DNA of 64,000 nucleotides from Curvibacter delicatus NBRC 14919 (lineage in GTDB: Bacteria > Pseudomonadota > Gammaproteobacteria > Burkholderiales > Burkholderiaceae_C): positions 56,987-120,986 of the forward strand of contig NZ_BCWP01000007.1 in the NCBI RefSeq assembly GCF_001592265.1. Reading direction: 5' to 3'. Both the position numbers and the translations under genes were made by a program. Position 1 is the first letter of the stretch; every line of letters begins with the position of its first letter. Positions 19,186 through 28,938 of the stretch are shown piece by piece. The notes beneath the pieces were generated by a model. That model made no database searches. It saw only the letters and a program-made list of their open reading frames with translations, and was not told the origin of the DNA.

Positions 19186-20790
19186 ATGACGGGCTTTCAA
19201 GGATTGGTGTTCGTCGAGCACGACGACAAGCTGGTGGCGCAAGTCCAGGCTGGGGTCGATCGACCGTCACTGGATGAGCAGACCTTGCGGACCCTGCTGA
19301 ACCAGGCCGGTTATGGCCACTGGTTTTTGCTGGAGGCTGCCTTGGCAACGCTGGTGGCGCGCTACAACACGGTGCCCACCGAGTTCGAGGTGACGGTGGC
19401 CGAGCGACGCGATGGCAGTTTCATGCTGGATATCGCCCAGGATGCCTCCTGTGCTTGGGTCAATGTGGTGCCTGCCCATGGCGGCAAGGCCTTGGCGCGT
19501 GATGACATTGCACGGGCACTGGAAGACGCGGGGGTGATCTTCGGCATTGACGAGGCTGCGTTTCAGCTGGTGTGCAATGCGACTGAACCTGCCCGTGTGC
19601 TGGTTGCCACGGGTATGGCGCCAGTGCACGGTGAAGACGCCCAGTTCAAGAAGCTGATTGACTTGGCCCGCGATCGTGCGCCCAAAGTGAATGCGCAGGG
19701 CCTGATTGATTTTCGTGAGCACGGCGACATCCCGTCCGTGGAGCCCGGCACGGCCCTGATGCAGCGTGTCCCGGCCACAATGGGGGTCGAGGGCCGCGAT
19801 GTGCGCGGCACGACGCTGCCAGCCACGCCTGGCCACGACCATTCCTTTGCTGACAAGCTCGGTGGCGTTTCCCAGGCAAGCGATGACCCCAATGTGCTGG
19901 TCGCAGCAATCAAGGGACAGCCGGTGTATGTCGACCACGGTGTGATGGTGGAGCAGGTTCTGGCGCTCGGCAACGTCGACATGGACTGCGGCAACATCAC
20001 TTACGATGGTTCAGCGCGGATCGAGGGTGACGTCCTGTCGGGCATGAAGGTCCATGTCACCGGTGATATCACGGTGACGGGTACGGTCGAAGGAGGTGAA
20101 CTGGAGGCCGGCGGTAACGTTGTGGTGGGCGCCGGCATCATCGCGCATGCCAAGGTGCGGGCTTCCGGTTCGGTGGCAGCGCGTTTTGTCGAAAATTCTC
20201 AGATCCATGCCGGTACGGTGATCGCGATTGACGACATGGTCCTGCAAAGCGAGTTGCAGGCCCTCAACCAGATTCTGATCGGCGTGAAGTCGCCGCAACG
20301 CGGGCGGCTGGTGGGTGGTTCGGCCCGCAGCATGATGTTGATTCAAACGCCTTTGCTCGGCGCGGAGTCCAGTGGTGTCACCAGTGTGCAGGTGGGCGTC
20401 AATCCTGTGTTGGAAGCGCGCTACCAGGAGCTGGAGCAGATCATCGAGAAACAGAGCGCTGATCAGGAGAACCTGAAAAAGGTGGTCAAGCACCTGATGC
20501 AGCATGGTGACCCAAAAGGGATATTGCCGCGCGCCAAAGCCTCTTGGCAGCATGCCGTCCAGCTGTGGGCCCATTCCATCAAGGAGAAGGACGAACTGGA
20601 GCAGCAGCTGGCGCTGGTGCGCGATGCACGGGTAGCGATTGATCTGGGTGTGGCGGGGACGGTGGACCTGATGTTCGGCAAACACACGAGGCGCTTGCAG
20701 CGCAACTTTGACGCCGGGGTGTTTTCGGTGGACGAAGCCGGCCACATCGTCTTTACCGGCAAAGGTTCCGAGCCTGTCGTGGTGCACTGA
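19186..20790 (+). CDS. DUF342 (FapA-type) domain protein
   Basis: A 534-residue protein. The N-terminal 170 residues are a mixed domain. The middle (about 170-370) is the DUF342 beta-helix, seen as regularly spaced turns such as GNVDMDCGNITYDGSARIEG, GDITVTGTVEGGELEAGGNV and VRASGSVAARFVENS. A coiled coil near 405-480 (ELEQIIEKQSADQENLKKVV) ends the family core. FapA-like proteins are cytoplasmic and often linked to polar or motility functions; no motility genes lie nearby. AAAGGA precedes the ATG. It is a single-gene unit. Confidence 0.87.
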   Translation: MTGFQGLVFVEHDDKLVAQVQAGVDRPSLDEQTLRTLLNQAGYGHWFLLEAALATLVARYNTVPTEFEVTVAERRDGSFMLDIAQDASCAWVNVVPAHGGKALARDDIARALEDAGVIFGIDEAAFQLVCNATEPARVLVATGMAPVHGEDAQFKKLIDLARDRAPKVNAQGLIDFREHGDIPSVEPGTALMQRVPATMGVEGRDVRGTTLPATPGHDHSFADKLGGVSQASDDPNVLVAAIKGQPVYVDHGVMVEQVLALGNVDMDCGNITYDGSARIEGDVLSGMKVHVTGDITVTGTVEGGELEAGGNVVVGAGIIAHAKVRASGSVAARFVENSQIHAGTVIAIDDMVLQSELQALNQILIGVKSPQRGRLVGGSARSMMLIQTPLLGAESSGVTSVQVGVNPVLEARYQELEQIIEKQSADQENLKKVVKHLMQHGDPKGILPRAKASWQHAVQLWAHSIKEKDELEQQLALVRDARVAIDLGVAGTVDLMFGKHTRRLQRNFDAGVFSVDEAGHIVFTGKGSEPVVVH

Positions 20791-20837
20791 ACTTGGGTCA
20801 GAAATTGCTTAAAATTAAAGCAATTGAAGGAATTGTG

Positions 20838-21065
20838 ATGAACTTTGACAGAGAACTCGATACCCGCGGCCTGAACTGCCCCCTGCCCATCCTCAAGGCG
20901 AAGAAGGCACTGGCCGAAATGCAGAGCGGCCAGATCCTCAAGGTGGTCGCCACCGATGCGGGTTCGGTGCGCGACTTCGTGGCGTTCGCCAAGCAGACTG
21001 GCAATGACCTGGTTGAGCAAGCCACCGAAGGCCAGGACTACATCCACGTCCTGCGCCGCCGCTGA
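20838..21065 (+). CDS. tusA: Sulfurtransferase TusA family protein
   Basis: A 75-residue protein with the CPxP motif (NCPLPILK, Cys14) that carries the persulfide in TusA. TusA relays sulfur from IscS toward tRNA 2-thiouridine and other acceptors. AKKALAEMQSGQILKVVATD and the C-terminal DYIHVLRRR complete the small alpha/beta fold. GAAGGA precedes the ATG at 20838; the frame is open to 20793 without a good start. It lies 47 bases after the DUF342 gene and converges with galU. Whether it is the true TusA or a YedF/SirA paralogue is not certain. Confidence 0.85.
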   Translation: MNFDRELDTRGLNCPLPILKAKKALAEMQSGQILKVVATDAGSVRDFVAFAKQTGNDLVEQATEGQDYIHVLRRR

Positions 21066-21080
21066 TGCCGGCGCGCTGAC

Positions 21081-21962
21081 TCAGACCATCAGCGCCCGCA
21101 GGTAATCGCGGAAATGCTGGCCGACTTCCGGGTGGGCCAGAGCCAGTTCCACGGTTGCCTCCAGAAATCCTTCCTTGCTGCCGCAGTCGTAGCGCTTGCC
21201 CTGGTACTGGTAGGCGTGCACGGCTTCGCTGGCCAGCAGGCCGGCAATGCCATCCGTCAACTGGATCTCGCCGCCAGCACCGCGTGGCTGACGGCGGATC
21301 TGCTCGAACACCGCGGGGGTGAGGACGTAACGGCCGGCCACCGCCATGCGTGACGGTGCCTGCTCGGGCGCCGGTTTCTCGACGATCTGACGGACTTTGA
21401 GCAGGCGTTCACCGTCGGCGGTGCCGGCCACGATGCCGTAGCGCCGCACGTGTTCCTGCGGCACCTCCTGCACGGCGATCACCGAATTGCCCAGACGTTC
21501 AAAGGTGTTGACCATTTGTGCCAGCACCGGTTGCCCACCGGTCGGTCCGATCATCAGGTCGTCGGCCAGCAGCACGGCAAAGGGTGCGCCTTCGGTCAGG
21601 TGTTCGGCACACAGCACCGCATGGCCCAGACCGAGTGCGCGCGGCTGGCGCACATAGGAGCACAGCATGTCCTCCGGCTGGACCGAGCGCACCAGGTCGA
21701 GAAGGGCTTGCTTGCCGGCCTGTTCCAGTTCGTTTTCCAACTCGTAGGCGGTGTCGAAGTGGTCTTCGATGGCGCGCTTGTTGCGCCCGGTCACGAACAC
21801 CATGTGGCGAATGCCCGCTGCATACGCTTCTTCCACGGCGTACTGGATCAGCGGCTTGTCCACCACCGGCAGCATTTCTTTCGGCGCCGCCTTGGTGGCC
21901 GGCAGGAAGCGGGTGCCCAGACCGGCCACAGGAAAGACGGCGGTTTTGACTTTGTTGTTCAT
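21081..21962 (-). CDS. galU: UTP-glucose-1-phosphate uridylyltransferase
   Basis: A 293-residue nucleotidyltransferase making UDP-glucose. The N-terminus [20 protein letters not shown] holds the UTP-binding [12 protein letters not shown] loop. [19 protein letters not shown], the substrate-binding [10 protein letters not shown] and the catalytic LLADDLMI are present, with the active-site Lys in IVEKPAP. The ATG at 21962 has GAGAG upstream; the longer frame to 22031 runs into the neighbouring repeat. It lies downstream of valS across the repeat at 22001-22079. Confidence 0.94.
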   Translation of the reverse strand: MNNKVKTAVFPVAGLGTRFLPATKAAPKEMLPVVDKPLIQYAVEEAYAAGIRHMVFVTGRNKRAIEDHFDTAYELENELEQAGKQALLDLVRSVQPEDMLCSYVRQPRALGLGHAVLCAEHLTEGAPFAVLLADDLMIGPTGGQPVLAQMVNTFERLGNSVIAVQEVPQEHVRRYGIVAGTADGERLLKVRQIVEKPAPEQAPSRMAVAGRYVLTPAVFEQIRRQPRGAGGEIQLTDGIAGLLASEAVHAYQYQGKRYDCGSKEGFLEATVELALAHPEVGQHFRDYLRALMV

Positions 21963-22000
21963 GCGCGCAGCTCTCTCAACATGTGGTGACTTCATTGGGG

Positions 22001-22079
22001 GAACGCCGTGGCACCGGCTTTGCCGGGCCACTGGCGTGGCCCCCTTGAGGGGGAGGCGGCGATAGCCGACACAGGGGTG
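22001..22079. repeat. REP-like palindromic intergenic repeat, copy 2 (3' of valS)
   Basis: It contains GCACCGGCTTTGCCGGGCC, then CCCCCTTGAGGGGG and GCGGCGATAGCC. Its order and much of its sequence match 1516-1606. It ends at the base before the valS stop codon. Two stable hairpins are predicted by eye. Confidence 0.75.
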
Positions 22080-24947
22080 TTACTTTAATCGGCCGAGCTG
22101 CTCTTTGACTTTTTCCAGGGTGGCCGTGAAGTCGGCGACACGCTTCTTTTCCTGTTCGATCACGGCGGGCGGCGCCTTGGCAACGAAGGCCTCGTTGCCG
22201 AGTTTGCCGTTGGCCTTGGTGATCTCGGCCTGCAGGCGCTCGGCCTCCTTGCCCAGTCGCACCTTCTCGGCTGCGACATCCACTTCCATGTGCAGGCAGA
22301 CGCGGGCTTCGCCCACCACTGCCACCGGGGCCGCTTGCGCCGCGGCAACCCAGGCAGCCTCGTCATTGAACACCTTGACTTCGCTCAGTTTGGCCAGTGC
22401 CTGCAGCACCGGGGCAGACTGCTGGAGGAAGGCTGCTTCGGCGGTGTTGCTGGCGACGGCATACAGCGGCAGGCGGGTGGCGGGGGACACCTTCATCTCG
22501 CCGCGCAGGTTGCGGCAGGCATCCACCAGTTGCTTGAGCTTGGCGATTTGGGCCATGGCCGCCGTGTCAATGCGCTCGGGCTGGCTCACCGGGTAGGCGG
22601 CGATGCTGACCGACTCACCACTGCGACCGGCGACCGGCGCCACTTTCTGCCACAGCTCTTCGGTGATGAAGGGAATCAGTGGGTGGGCCAGGCGTTGGAT
22701 GGTTTCCAGCGTGCGGATCAGGGTGCGGCGCGTGCCGCGCTGCTGCGCCTCGTTGCCGGTGCTGATCTGTACCTTGGCGATTTCCAGGTACCAGTCGCAG
22801 AACTCATTCCAGACGAAGTCGTAGATCGCGTTGGCGACGTTGTCCAGGCGGTAGTCGGCAAAACCCTGGGCCACGTCAGCCTCGACCTGCTGCAGCAGCG
22901 AAACGATCCAGCGGTCGGCGGCGCTGAACTCCAGGTAGCCGCCCGGCAGGCATTCGCCGGCGCCGTGTTCCTTCAGGCCGCAGTCGTAACCCTCGCAGTT
23001 CATCAGCACGAAACGCGTGGCGTTCCACAGCTTGTTGCAGAAGTTGCGGTAACCCTCGCAGCGCTTGCTGTCGAAATTGATGTTGCGGCCCAGCGATGCC
23101 AGCGAGGCGAAGGTGAAGCGCAGCGCGTCGGCACCAAAGGCCGGAATGCCGTTGGGGAATTCCTTCTCCGTGTTCTTGCGCACCTGGGGTGCGGTCTCGG
23201 GTTTGCGCAGGCCGACGACGCGCTTGTCGAGCAGCGGGGCCAGTGCGATGCCGTCGATCAGGTCCACCGGGTCCAGCACATTGCCCTCGGACTTGCTCAT
23301 CTTCTGGCCCTGGGCGTCGCGCACCAGGCCGTGGATGTAGACATGCTTGAACGGCACCTTGCCGGTGAAATGGGTCGTCATCATGATCATGCGGGCGACC
23401 CAGAAGAAGATGATGTCGTAGCCGGTGACCAGTACGCTGGAGGGCAGGTAGAGGTCGAAGTCCTGCGTCTTCTCCGGCCAGCCCATGGTGGAGAAGGGGA
23501 CCAGTGCCGAGGAGTACCAGGTGTCGAGCACGTCCTCGTCGCGCGTGAGCTTCTTGCCGGGGGCCTTGGCCTGCGCTTCGGCTTCGTTGCGCGCCACGAT
23601 CACGTTGCCGTCTTCGTCATACCAGGCCGGGATCTGGTGGCCCCACCAGAGCTGGCGCGAGATGCACCAGTCCTGGATGTTGTTCATCCACTGGTTGTAG
23701 GTGTTGACCCAGTTCTCCGGCACAAACTTCACCGCGCCGCTGTCCACCGCATCGATGGCCTTTTGCGCAATGCTCTTGCCGGTCGGGTCGCCCTTGCCAA
23801 CTTGGCTCATGGCGACGAACCACTGGTCGGTCAGCATGGGCTCCACGATCTGGCCGGTGCGGGTGCAGATGGGCACCATGAGCTTGTGCTTCTTGGTTTC
23901 CACCAGCGCGCCGATGGCTTCCAGGTCCTTGACGATGGCCTTGCGTGCCACGAAGCGGTCCAGGCCGCGGTATTTCTCCGGCGCGTTGTCGTTGACGGTG
24001 GCCTGCAGCGTCAGCACGCAGATCAGCTCCAGCTTGTGACGCTGGCCGACCTGGTAGTCGTTGGGGTCATGGGCCGGCGTGACCTTGACCACACCGGTGC
24101 CGAATTCCTTGTCCACGTAGGCGTCAGCAATCACCGGGATCTGACGGCCCACCAGGGGCAGCGTCACCATCTTGCCGATCAGATGCTTGTAGCGATCATC
24201 CTCGGGGTGGACCATCACGGCCACGTCGCCCAGCATGGTCTCGGGACGGGTGGTGGCCACGGTCAGCGAACCGGATCCGTCGGCCAAGGGGTAGGCGATG
24301 TGCCAGAGCGAACCGTCCTTCTCCTCGCTTTCCACTTCGAGGTCGGACACGGCCGACTGCAGCACCGGGTCCCAGTTCACCAGGCGTTTGCCTCGGTAGA
24401 TCAGGCCCTGCTCGTAGAGCTGGACGAAGGTTTCGGTGACGACCTTGGACAGCTTGTCGTCCATGGTGAAGTACTCGCGCTTCCAGTCCACGCTGTCGCC
24501 CATGCGGCGCATCTGGGTGGTGATGGTGTTGCCGGACTGCTCCTTCCACTCCCAGACACGGGCCACGAAGTTCTTGCGCCCCAGGTCGTGGCGGCTGATC
24601 TTCTGTTCCTGCAGCTGGCGCTCCACCACGATCTGCGTGGCGATGCCAGCGTGGTCGGTGCCCGGCACCCAGACGGTGTTGGCGCCCGCCATGCGGTGGT
24701 AGCGTGTGAGCGAGTCCATGATGGTCTGGTTGAAGGCGTGGCCCATGTGCAGCGTGCCCGTCACATTGGGCGGTGGCAGCTGGATGGCGAACGAAGGGGC
24801 GCCGTCCTTTGGGGTGCCGGTGCCGCGGTAGCCGGCGGCGGCGTAACCGCGGCGTTCCCATTCGGGGCCCCAGTGCGCCTCAAGGGCGGCCGGTTCGAAG
24901 GATTTGGACAGGCTGTTGAGGCCGGGCTGCTGGACGGTATCGCTCAT
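22080..24947 (-). CDS. valS: Valyl-tRNA synthetase
   Basis: A 955-residue class I synthetase that charges tRNA-Val. The HIGH-type motif is in [15 protein letters not shown] near the N-terminus, and KMSKSEGN carries the second ATP-binding motif. The CP1 editing domain lies between them ([20 protein letters not shown]). The C-terminal coiled-coil arm is seen as [20 protein letters not shown]. The ATG at 24947 (MSDTVQQPG) is preferred to one at 24977. The long open frame on the opposite strand is a high-GC artefact. Confidence 0.96.
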   Translation of the reverse strand: MSDTVQQPGLNSLSKSFEPAALEAHWGPEWERRGYAAAGYRGTGTPKDGAPSFAIQLPPPNVTGTLHMGHAFNQTIMDSLTRYHRMAGANTVWVPGTDHAGIATQIVVERQLQEQKISRHDLGRKNFVARVWEWKEQSGNTITTQMRRMGDSVDWKREYFTMDDKLSKVVTETFVQLYEQGLIYRGKRLVNWDPVLQSAVSDLEVESEEKDGSLWHIAYPLADGSGSLTVATTRPETMLGDVAVMVHPEDDRYKHLIGKMVTLPLVGRQIPVIADAYVDKEFGTGVVKVTPAHDPNDYQVGQRHKLELICVLTLQATVNDNAPEKYRGLDRFVARKAIVKDLEAIGALVETKKHKLMVPICTRTGQIVEPMLTDQWFVAMSQVGKGDPTGKSIAQKAIDAVDSGAVKFVPENWVNTYNQWMNNIQDWCISRQLWWGHQIPAWYDEDGNVIVARNEAEAQAKAPGKKLTRDEDVLDTWYSSALVPFSTMGWPEKTQDFDLYLPSSVLVTGYDIIFFWVARMIMMTTHFTGKVPFKHVYIHGLVRDAQGQKMSKSEGNVLDPVDLIDGIALAPLLDKRVVGLRKPETAPQVRKNTEKEFPNGIPAFGADALRFTFASLASLGRNINFDSKRCEGYRNFCNKLWNATRFVLMNCEGYDCGLKEHGAGECLPGGYLEFSAADRWIVSLLQQVEADVAQGFADYRLDNVANAIYDFVWNEFCDWYLEIAKVQISTGNEAQQRGTRRTLIRTLETIQRLAHPLIPFITEELWQKVAPVAGRSGESVSIAAYPVSQPERIDTAAMAQIAKLKQLVDACRNLRGEMKVSPATRLPLYAVASNTAEAAFLQQSAPVLQALAKLSEVKVFNDEAAWVAAAQAAPVAVVGEARVCLHMEVDVAAEKVRLGKEAERLQAEITKANGKLGNEAFVAKAPPAVIEQEKKRVADFTATLEKVKEQLGRLK

Positions 24948-25084
24948 GGAGATGGCTCGGATCGGAAAAAGCGGCACCCTGCAATGCGATTCAGGGTGCC
25001 ATGGCGCCCCAAGTGTGGCAGGGCGAGGAGATGGGCAATTTTATGCGATCGACCGGCTTGGCCCGCCGGTACCTGTGCCCTGTG

Positions 25085-26275
25085 TCACCGGCCGGCATGA
25101 CGCCGCAGGACCGGCATGGTCAGGGCGGCAGCGGCCGCCAGGCCCGCCAGCGCCAGACCGGCCCCGACGATGGCCGGCACCAGCCCCGCCTGGTTGACCA
25201 GCGCGCCGGCGGCCACCCCCGACACGGCCGGCAGCACCTGCGAGGTGATGGCGTACATCGACATGACCCGCCCGCGCAGGGCCTCGGGGGCTTGCGTCTG
25301 GATGCCGGCCACCACCAGGCTGATGACCATGCCGCCCAGCATGCCGACGCAGGCCAGGGCCAGGGCCGACAACAGCGGCGACGCAATAGCGCCCAGCAGG
25401 GCAAAGATGAGGCCGCCCAGCGCCACGCCGCCCAGGATGGTGCGGCCATGGTGCAGGCGCCGGGCCAGCACCAGCGCCAGCACGCCGCCGATGATCAGGC
25501 TGATGGCCAGCAGCCCCAGGTAGGCACCCCGTTGCGCTTCCGTCAGGCCGAGCTGCTGACGTGCCAGTTTCGGCAGCAGGATCTGCAGGGGCCCGGTCAT
25601 GGCGTAGCCGATCACTGCGGCCAGCATCAGCTGGCGCAGCAGCGGCGCGGACCCGACGGTACGGAAACCCTCGGCGATATCGGCCCACACCGACTGCGAC
25701 GACGGCACAGGGTTGGCGTGGGTGCGCAGGCGCAGCAGCAGTGCCGACGACAACCCGAAACCCAGCGCCGCCGTGGCCAGCACGGCAGGCCAGGCATGGG
25801 CACTGCGGATCAGGCCGATCAGCAGCGGGGCCAGGCCGAAGCCCAGCAGCACCTGCAGGTTGAAGACGATGGTCAGTGGCCGCAGTTCGCTGGCCGAGGC
25901 GAGCTGGCCGAGTGCCGTCAGGCGTGCCGGGCCGACAAAGGACCAGGCCAGGCCACCGGCGAAAGCACCCGTGAGTACCCAGGCCGCCCGCTGGCCGGCG
26001 GCAGCACCGGTGTCCGCCCACCAGAGACAGGCCAGGCCCAGCAGGAACAGGGCCTGGGCTCCGTGGATCACGCGCCCCGGTGCCATGCGGTCGCACAGCA
26101 CGCCGCCGAACCAGCCGAAGACGATCGAACTGCCGAAGGCCAGGCCAAAGCCGAGCCCGGACAGCAGGTCCGACCCCACCGCCTCCTGCAGGTAGAGGAT
26201 GACGGTGTAGTTGAACATGTGCCCGGCGGTGAAGGCCAGCAGGCACGACAGCAGGAATGGAATGTGCCGGCGCAT
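25085..26275 (-). CDS. MFS transporter
   Basis: A 396-residue, twelve-helix major-facilitator protein. The loop between helices 2 and 3 reads GWFGGVLCDRMAPGRVIHG, a variant of the MFS motif A, and the second-half equivalent is RGRVMSMYAI. The overall pattern is that of the EntS-like MFS_3 group, mostly exporters. It is the last gene of the operon that begins with the bile-acid-symporter-like gene, four bases after the c-heme/Vgb gene. It may export a product or intermediate; the substrate is unknown. Confidence 0.87.
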   Translation of the reverse strand: MRRHIPFLLSCLLAFTAGHMFNYTVILYLQEAVGSDLLSGLGFGLAFGSSIVFGWFGGVLCDRMAPGRVIHGAQALFLLGLACLWWADTGAAAGQRAAWVLTGAFAGGLAWSFVGPARLTALGQLASASELRPLTIVFNLQVLLGFGLAPLLIGLIRSAHAWPAVLATAALGFGLSSALLLRLRTHANPVPSSQSVWADIAEGFRTVGSAPLLRQLMLAAVIGYAMTGPLQILLPKLARQQLGLTEAQRGAYLGLLAISLIIGGVLALVLARRLHHGRTILGGVALGGLIFALLGAIASPLLSALALACVGMLGGMVISLVVAGIQTQAPEALRGRVMSMYAITSQVLPAVSGVAAGALVNQAGLVPAIVGAGLALAGLAAAAALTMPVLRRHAGR

Positions 26276-26279
26276 CAGC

Positions 26280-28103
26280 TCACTTCGCGCTGCCGGGCTG
26301 CAGCTGGATCAATGTCGGCTGAGCATCCTCGATGTGCCAGGACGGAAAGCTGGCGCTGGAGAGGAAGACGCGGCCGTCCTTGCCAAACTCGACATCGCGC
26401 GTGAAGGTGGCCTTCCGCGGCAGCGGGTAGAAGCGCCAGGTGCCGCTGGCGATGTCCAGGCACTGCGCCGAGTCGGAATTGGTGCCTGTGACCCAGACCT
26501 GGTGGCGCTGGCGGTCCACGTTCAGGGCATAGGGGGTGTCGCTGCCCTTGGGCAGCACCGGCATGTCAAAGGTAGTGAATTTGCCGCTGGCCGGCTCGTA
26601 GCGCAGGATGGCCGATTCGTTGAACATGGCGATCCAGAGGTTGCCGTCGCGGTCGCTGCGCAGCCGGCGTGGTCCGTGCAGCGGGGTGGGAATCATGGTG
26701 ACTTTGCCGCTGGCCGGGTCGATGGAGGCGATCTCGTCGGTGTGCAGGCGTGCGATCCAGACGGTGCCGTCGGGTGTGATGTCGATGCCGTAGGGCAGCG
26801 GCACGCCGGTGGAGACGTGGTCGATCTTGACCCAGTTGGTGATGGGCAGGCCCCAGCCGATGAGCTTGAAGAAGAAGGGCGTCAGCTTGACGGTGAGCTT
26901 CTCCATGACGCTGCGAAACGGCAGGTCGTAGGTGGTGAACTTGGCCGTGGCGCGGTCGAACATGGCGACCTGATTGGACAGCGCCAGCGTGAACCAGACG
27001 CGGTCCTGGGCATCGATGCGCACGGTGTGCGGGTAGAAACCGCTGTCCATCTCGTGCGTCTTGAAGGTTTTGTTCACAGGGTCGAACTCGATCAGTCGGC
27101 GCTGGTAGGACGGCGTGATGAAGACGTGGCCGTCCTTGCGCGACTCGGCCAGCGAATGGATGCCCTGGTAGGTCTCGTGTTTCGGGAAGTCACGCAGCCG
27201 GCCGGCCAGCAGGCCACCGAGCTGGTCACCGGCCACGGGCGGGATCTTGTAGACCGTATAGGCGCCGGTGTCGGGGTTCACCTCGTACAGCCGGTCCTGC
27301 AGGTTGTCGCCGATGTAGACAAAACCGTTGCTGTGCATCAGGAAGTCATGCATCTGTGAAAAGCGGTCGCCCAGCGGCAACTCCGTGATCTGCGCCCCTG
27401 CCAGATGCTCGCGCCATGGTGTGGACGCCGGTACCAGCTCCGGGTGGGCCGCAATGTTCTTCCAGTGTTTCTCCAGCAGCGCGGGCAATTCCTTTTGCGC
27501 TTCGCTCGACAGGCGCGAGCCATAACGCACCATGCGCTTGATCGTTATTTCCCATTCTTCGGCACTGCGCTCGCGGTGCAGGAAGGCCGAACCCTGCTGA
27601 TGGCAGAAGCCGCAATGCAGCAGGAACTCCTTGCGGATCGCGGTATCCGGCACGGCTTTTTCCAGCGTCGCCGTCCAGGCGTTGGAGGGGCGCTGCTGGG
27701 CCAGTGCTGCGACATCCTTCTCGGCCTTCAGCGTCAGCACCGGGTTGGCGGCCAAGTCTTTCGACGACAGCTTCAAGTCCTGGTAACCCGGCTTGCGCAA
27801 GCGCAGCTCGAAGGCGCTCCGCGTGTCTGCCAGCGTGGCCTGGCCTTGTGCATCGGTGAAGCGGGTGCGCTCGAAAGCGCCCTGCTGCAGTTTGCCGGAG
27901 GCCGGGTAGCCGTTGTCCGAATCGTCGATGCGTGCCGGCGGCTGTGGTGCCTGCGTCACCATGACCAGGCTGGCGGCCCGGCCATCTTCGGTCTGGACCT
28001 TGAGCGTCAGGGCCTGGGCGTTCATTCCTGCCAGTGTCAGCAGGCCCGTCATGGCAGCGATCAGGGCCGCCCGCGGTACGTTGTGTGCCAAGCATGGTTT
28101 CAT
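26280..28103 (-). CDS. Periplasmic c-type haem / Vgb-like beta-propeller protein
   Basis: A 607-residue exported protein. A signal peptide ends near MNAQA. Residues about 32-130 form a carboxypeptidase-regulatory-like beta-sandwich (DAQGQATLADTRSAFELRLR). A single c-haem site HCGFCHQ follows at about 163-169 in a helical segment. From about 240 to the end come propeller blades with the virginiamycin-B-lyase-like repeats (NGFVYIGDNLQDRLYEVNPD; GTVWIARLHTDEIASIDPAS; GNLWIAMFNESAILRYEPAS). It probably binds or oxidises a ligand in the periplasm using the haem for electron transfer; this is inference. It lies one base after the SDR gene and four before the MFS gene. Confidence 0.78.
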   Translation of the reverse strand: MKPCLAHNVPRAALIAAMTGLLTLAGMNAQALTLKVQTEDGRAASLVMVTQAPQPPARIDDSDNGYPASGKLQQGAFERTRFTDAQGQATLADTRSAFELRLRKPGYQDLKLSSKDLAANPVLTLKAEKDVAALAQQRPSNAWTATLEKAVPDTAIRKEFLLHCGFCHQQGSAFLHRERSAEEWEITIKRMVRYGSRLSSEAQKELPALLEKHWKNIAAHPELVPASTPWREHLAGAQITELPLGDRFSQMHDFLMHSNGFVYIGDNLQDRLYEVNPDTGAYTVYKIPPVAGDQLGGLLAGRLRDFPKHETYQGIHSLAESRKDGHVFITPSYQRRLIEFDPVNKTFKTHEMDSGFYPHTVRIDAQDRVWFTLALSNQVAMFDRATAKFTTYDLPFRSVMEKLTVKLTPFFFKLIGWGLPITNWVKIDHVSTGVPLPYGIDITPDGTVWIARLHTDEIASIDPASGKVTMIPTPLHGPRRLRSDRDGNLWIAMFNESAILRYEPASGKFTTFDMPVLPKGSDTPYALNVDRQRHQVWVTGTNSDSAQCLDIASGTWRFYPLPRKATFTRDVEFGKDGRVFLSSASFPSWHIEDAQPTLIQLQPGSAK

Positions 28104-28104
28104 G

Positions 28105-28938
28105 TCAGTCTCCTCCTTGTTGGTGTTGTGTTCTCATTTCGCCTTGCAGACGGCGCCGCATGAGAGCGGCATACAGGTTGGGCCAGCAGCGCGACAGCCA
28201 CCAGGCCAGGCGCGCGGTGGCACTGAAAAGCAGCAGCGTTTTTCCATGCGAGGCGGCCTGGAGAATGGCTTGGGCTACTTCGTCCGGCGTGGCCTGACGG
28301 CCGGTCGTCAGGCGGGAATGGCCTGCGGGTCGACCGTCGCCACCCAGTGCGGCCTGGTCGATGCCGGTGTCGATGAACGAGGGGCAGACCAGCAGCACGC
28401 CGACACCGTCGTCGGCCAGTTCGGCGCGCAGGCTGTCGAAAAATCCATGCAGCGCATGTTTGCTCGCGGCGTAGCCGGTACGGCCGATCAGCGGGGAAAA
28501 ACCGGCGACGCTGGAGATCGTGATGACGAGGCCGCGCGCGGCGCGCAGATCGGCCAGGGCGGCGTGCGTGCAATGCACGGCACCGAAAAAATTGACGTCC
28601 ATGACGCGGCGGATCACGTCGAGGCGTGTGGCAGCGAAGGCGCTGCGGTGGGCGATGCCGGCGTTGTTGACGAGGACGTCGATGCCGCCCCAGCGGGCAT
28701 GGACGGCCTGCATGGCTGCGGCGCAGGCAGCTGCGTCGGTGACGTCGCAAAGTTGGGTGTGGATCTCGCCGCCTTGTGCTGCCAGCTCGTGTGCCAGGGT
28801 TTGCAGGCCGTTCGCATCGCGGTCCAAGGCGGCGACACGGGCGCCCGCCTCACTGAAGCGCAGGCACAGGCTGCGGCCGAGCCCGCCGGCAGCACCGGTG
28901 ACGACCACCGTCTTGCCCCTGAAACTGCGCTGCGTCAT
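28105..28938 (-). CDS. Classical short-chain dehydrogenase/reductase
   Basis: A 277-residue NAD(P)-dependent oxidoreductase. The cofactor motif TGAAGGLGRSL is at residues about 14-24, NNAG is present (VLVNNAGIAH), the catalytic serine lies in VITISSVAGF, and the catalytic pair is in GYAASKHAL (YxxxK). The long C-terminal part with basic and hydrophobic residues (LLLFSATARLAWWLSRCWPN) suggests membrane association, as in SDRs acting on lipophilic alcohols. It starts with a four-base overlap on the epimerase gene upstream. Confidence 0.88.
   Translation of the reverse strand: MTQRSFRGKTVVVTGAAGGLGRSLCLRFSEAGARVAALDRDANGLQTLAHELAAQGGEIHTQLCDVTDAAACAAAMQAVHARWGGIDVLVNNAGIAHRSAFAATRLDVIRRVMDVNFFGAVHCTHAALADLRAARGLVITISSVAGFSPLIGRTGYAASKHALHGFFDSLRAELADDGVGVLLVCPSFIDTGIDQAALGGDGRPAGHSRLTTGRQATPDEVAQAILQAASHGKTLLLFSATARLAWWLSRCWPNLYAALMRRRLQGEMRTQHQQGGD

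Noticed and set aside
22290..25100. 936-codon plus-strand ORF across valS
   Set aside because: Low-complexity antisense reading of valS with no domain pattern; typical of high-GC DNA.
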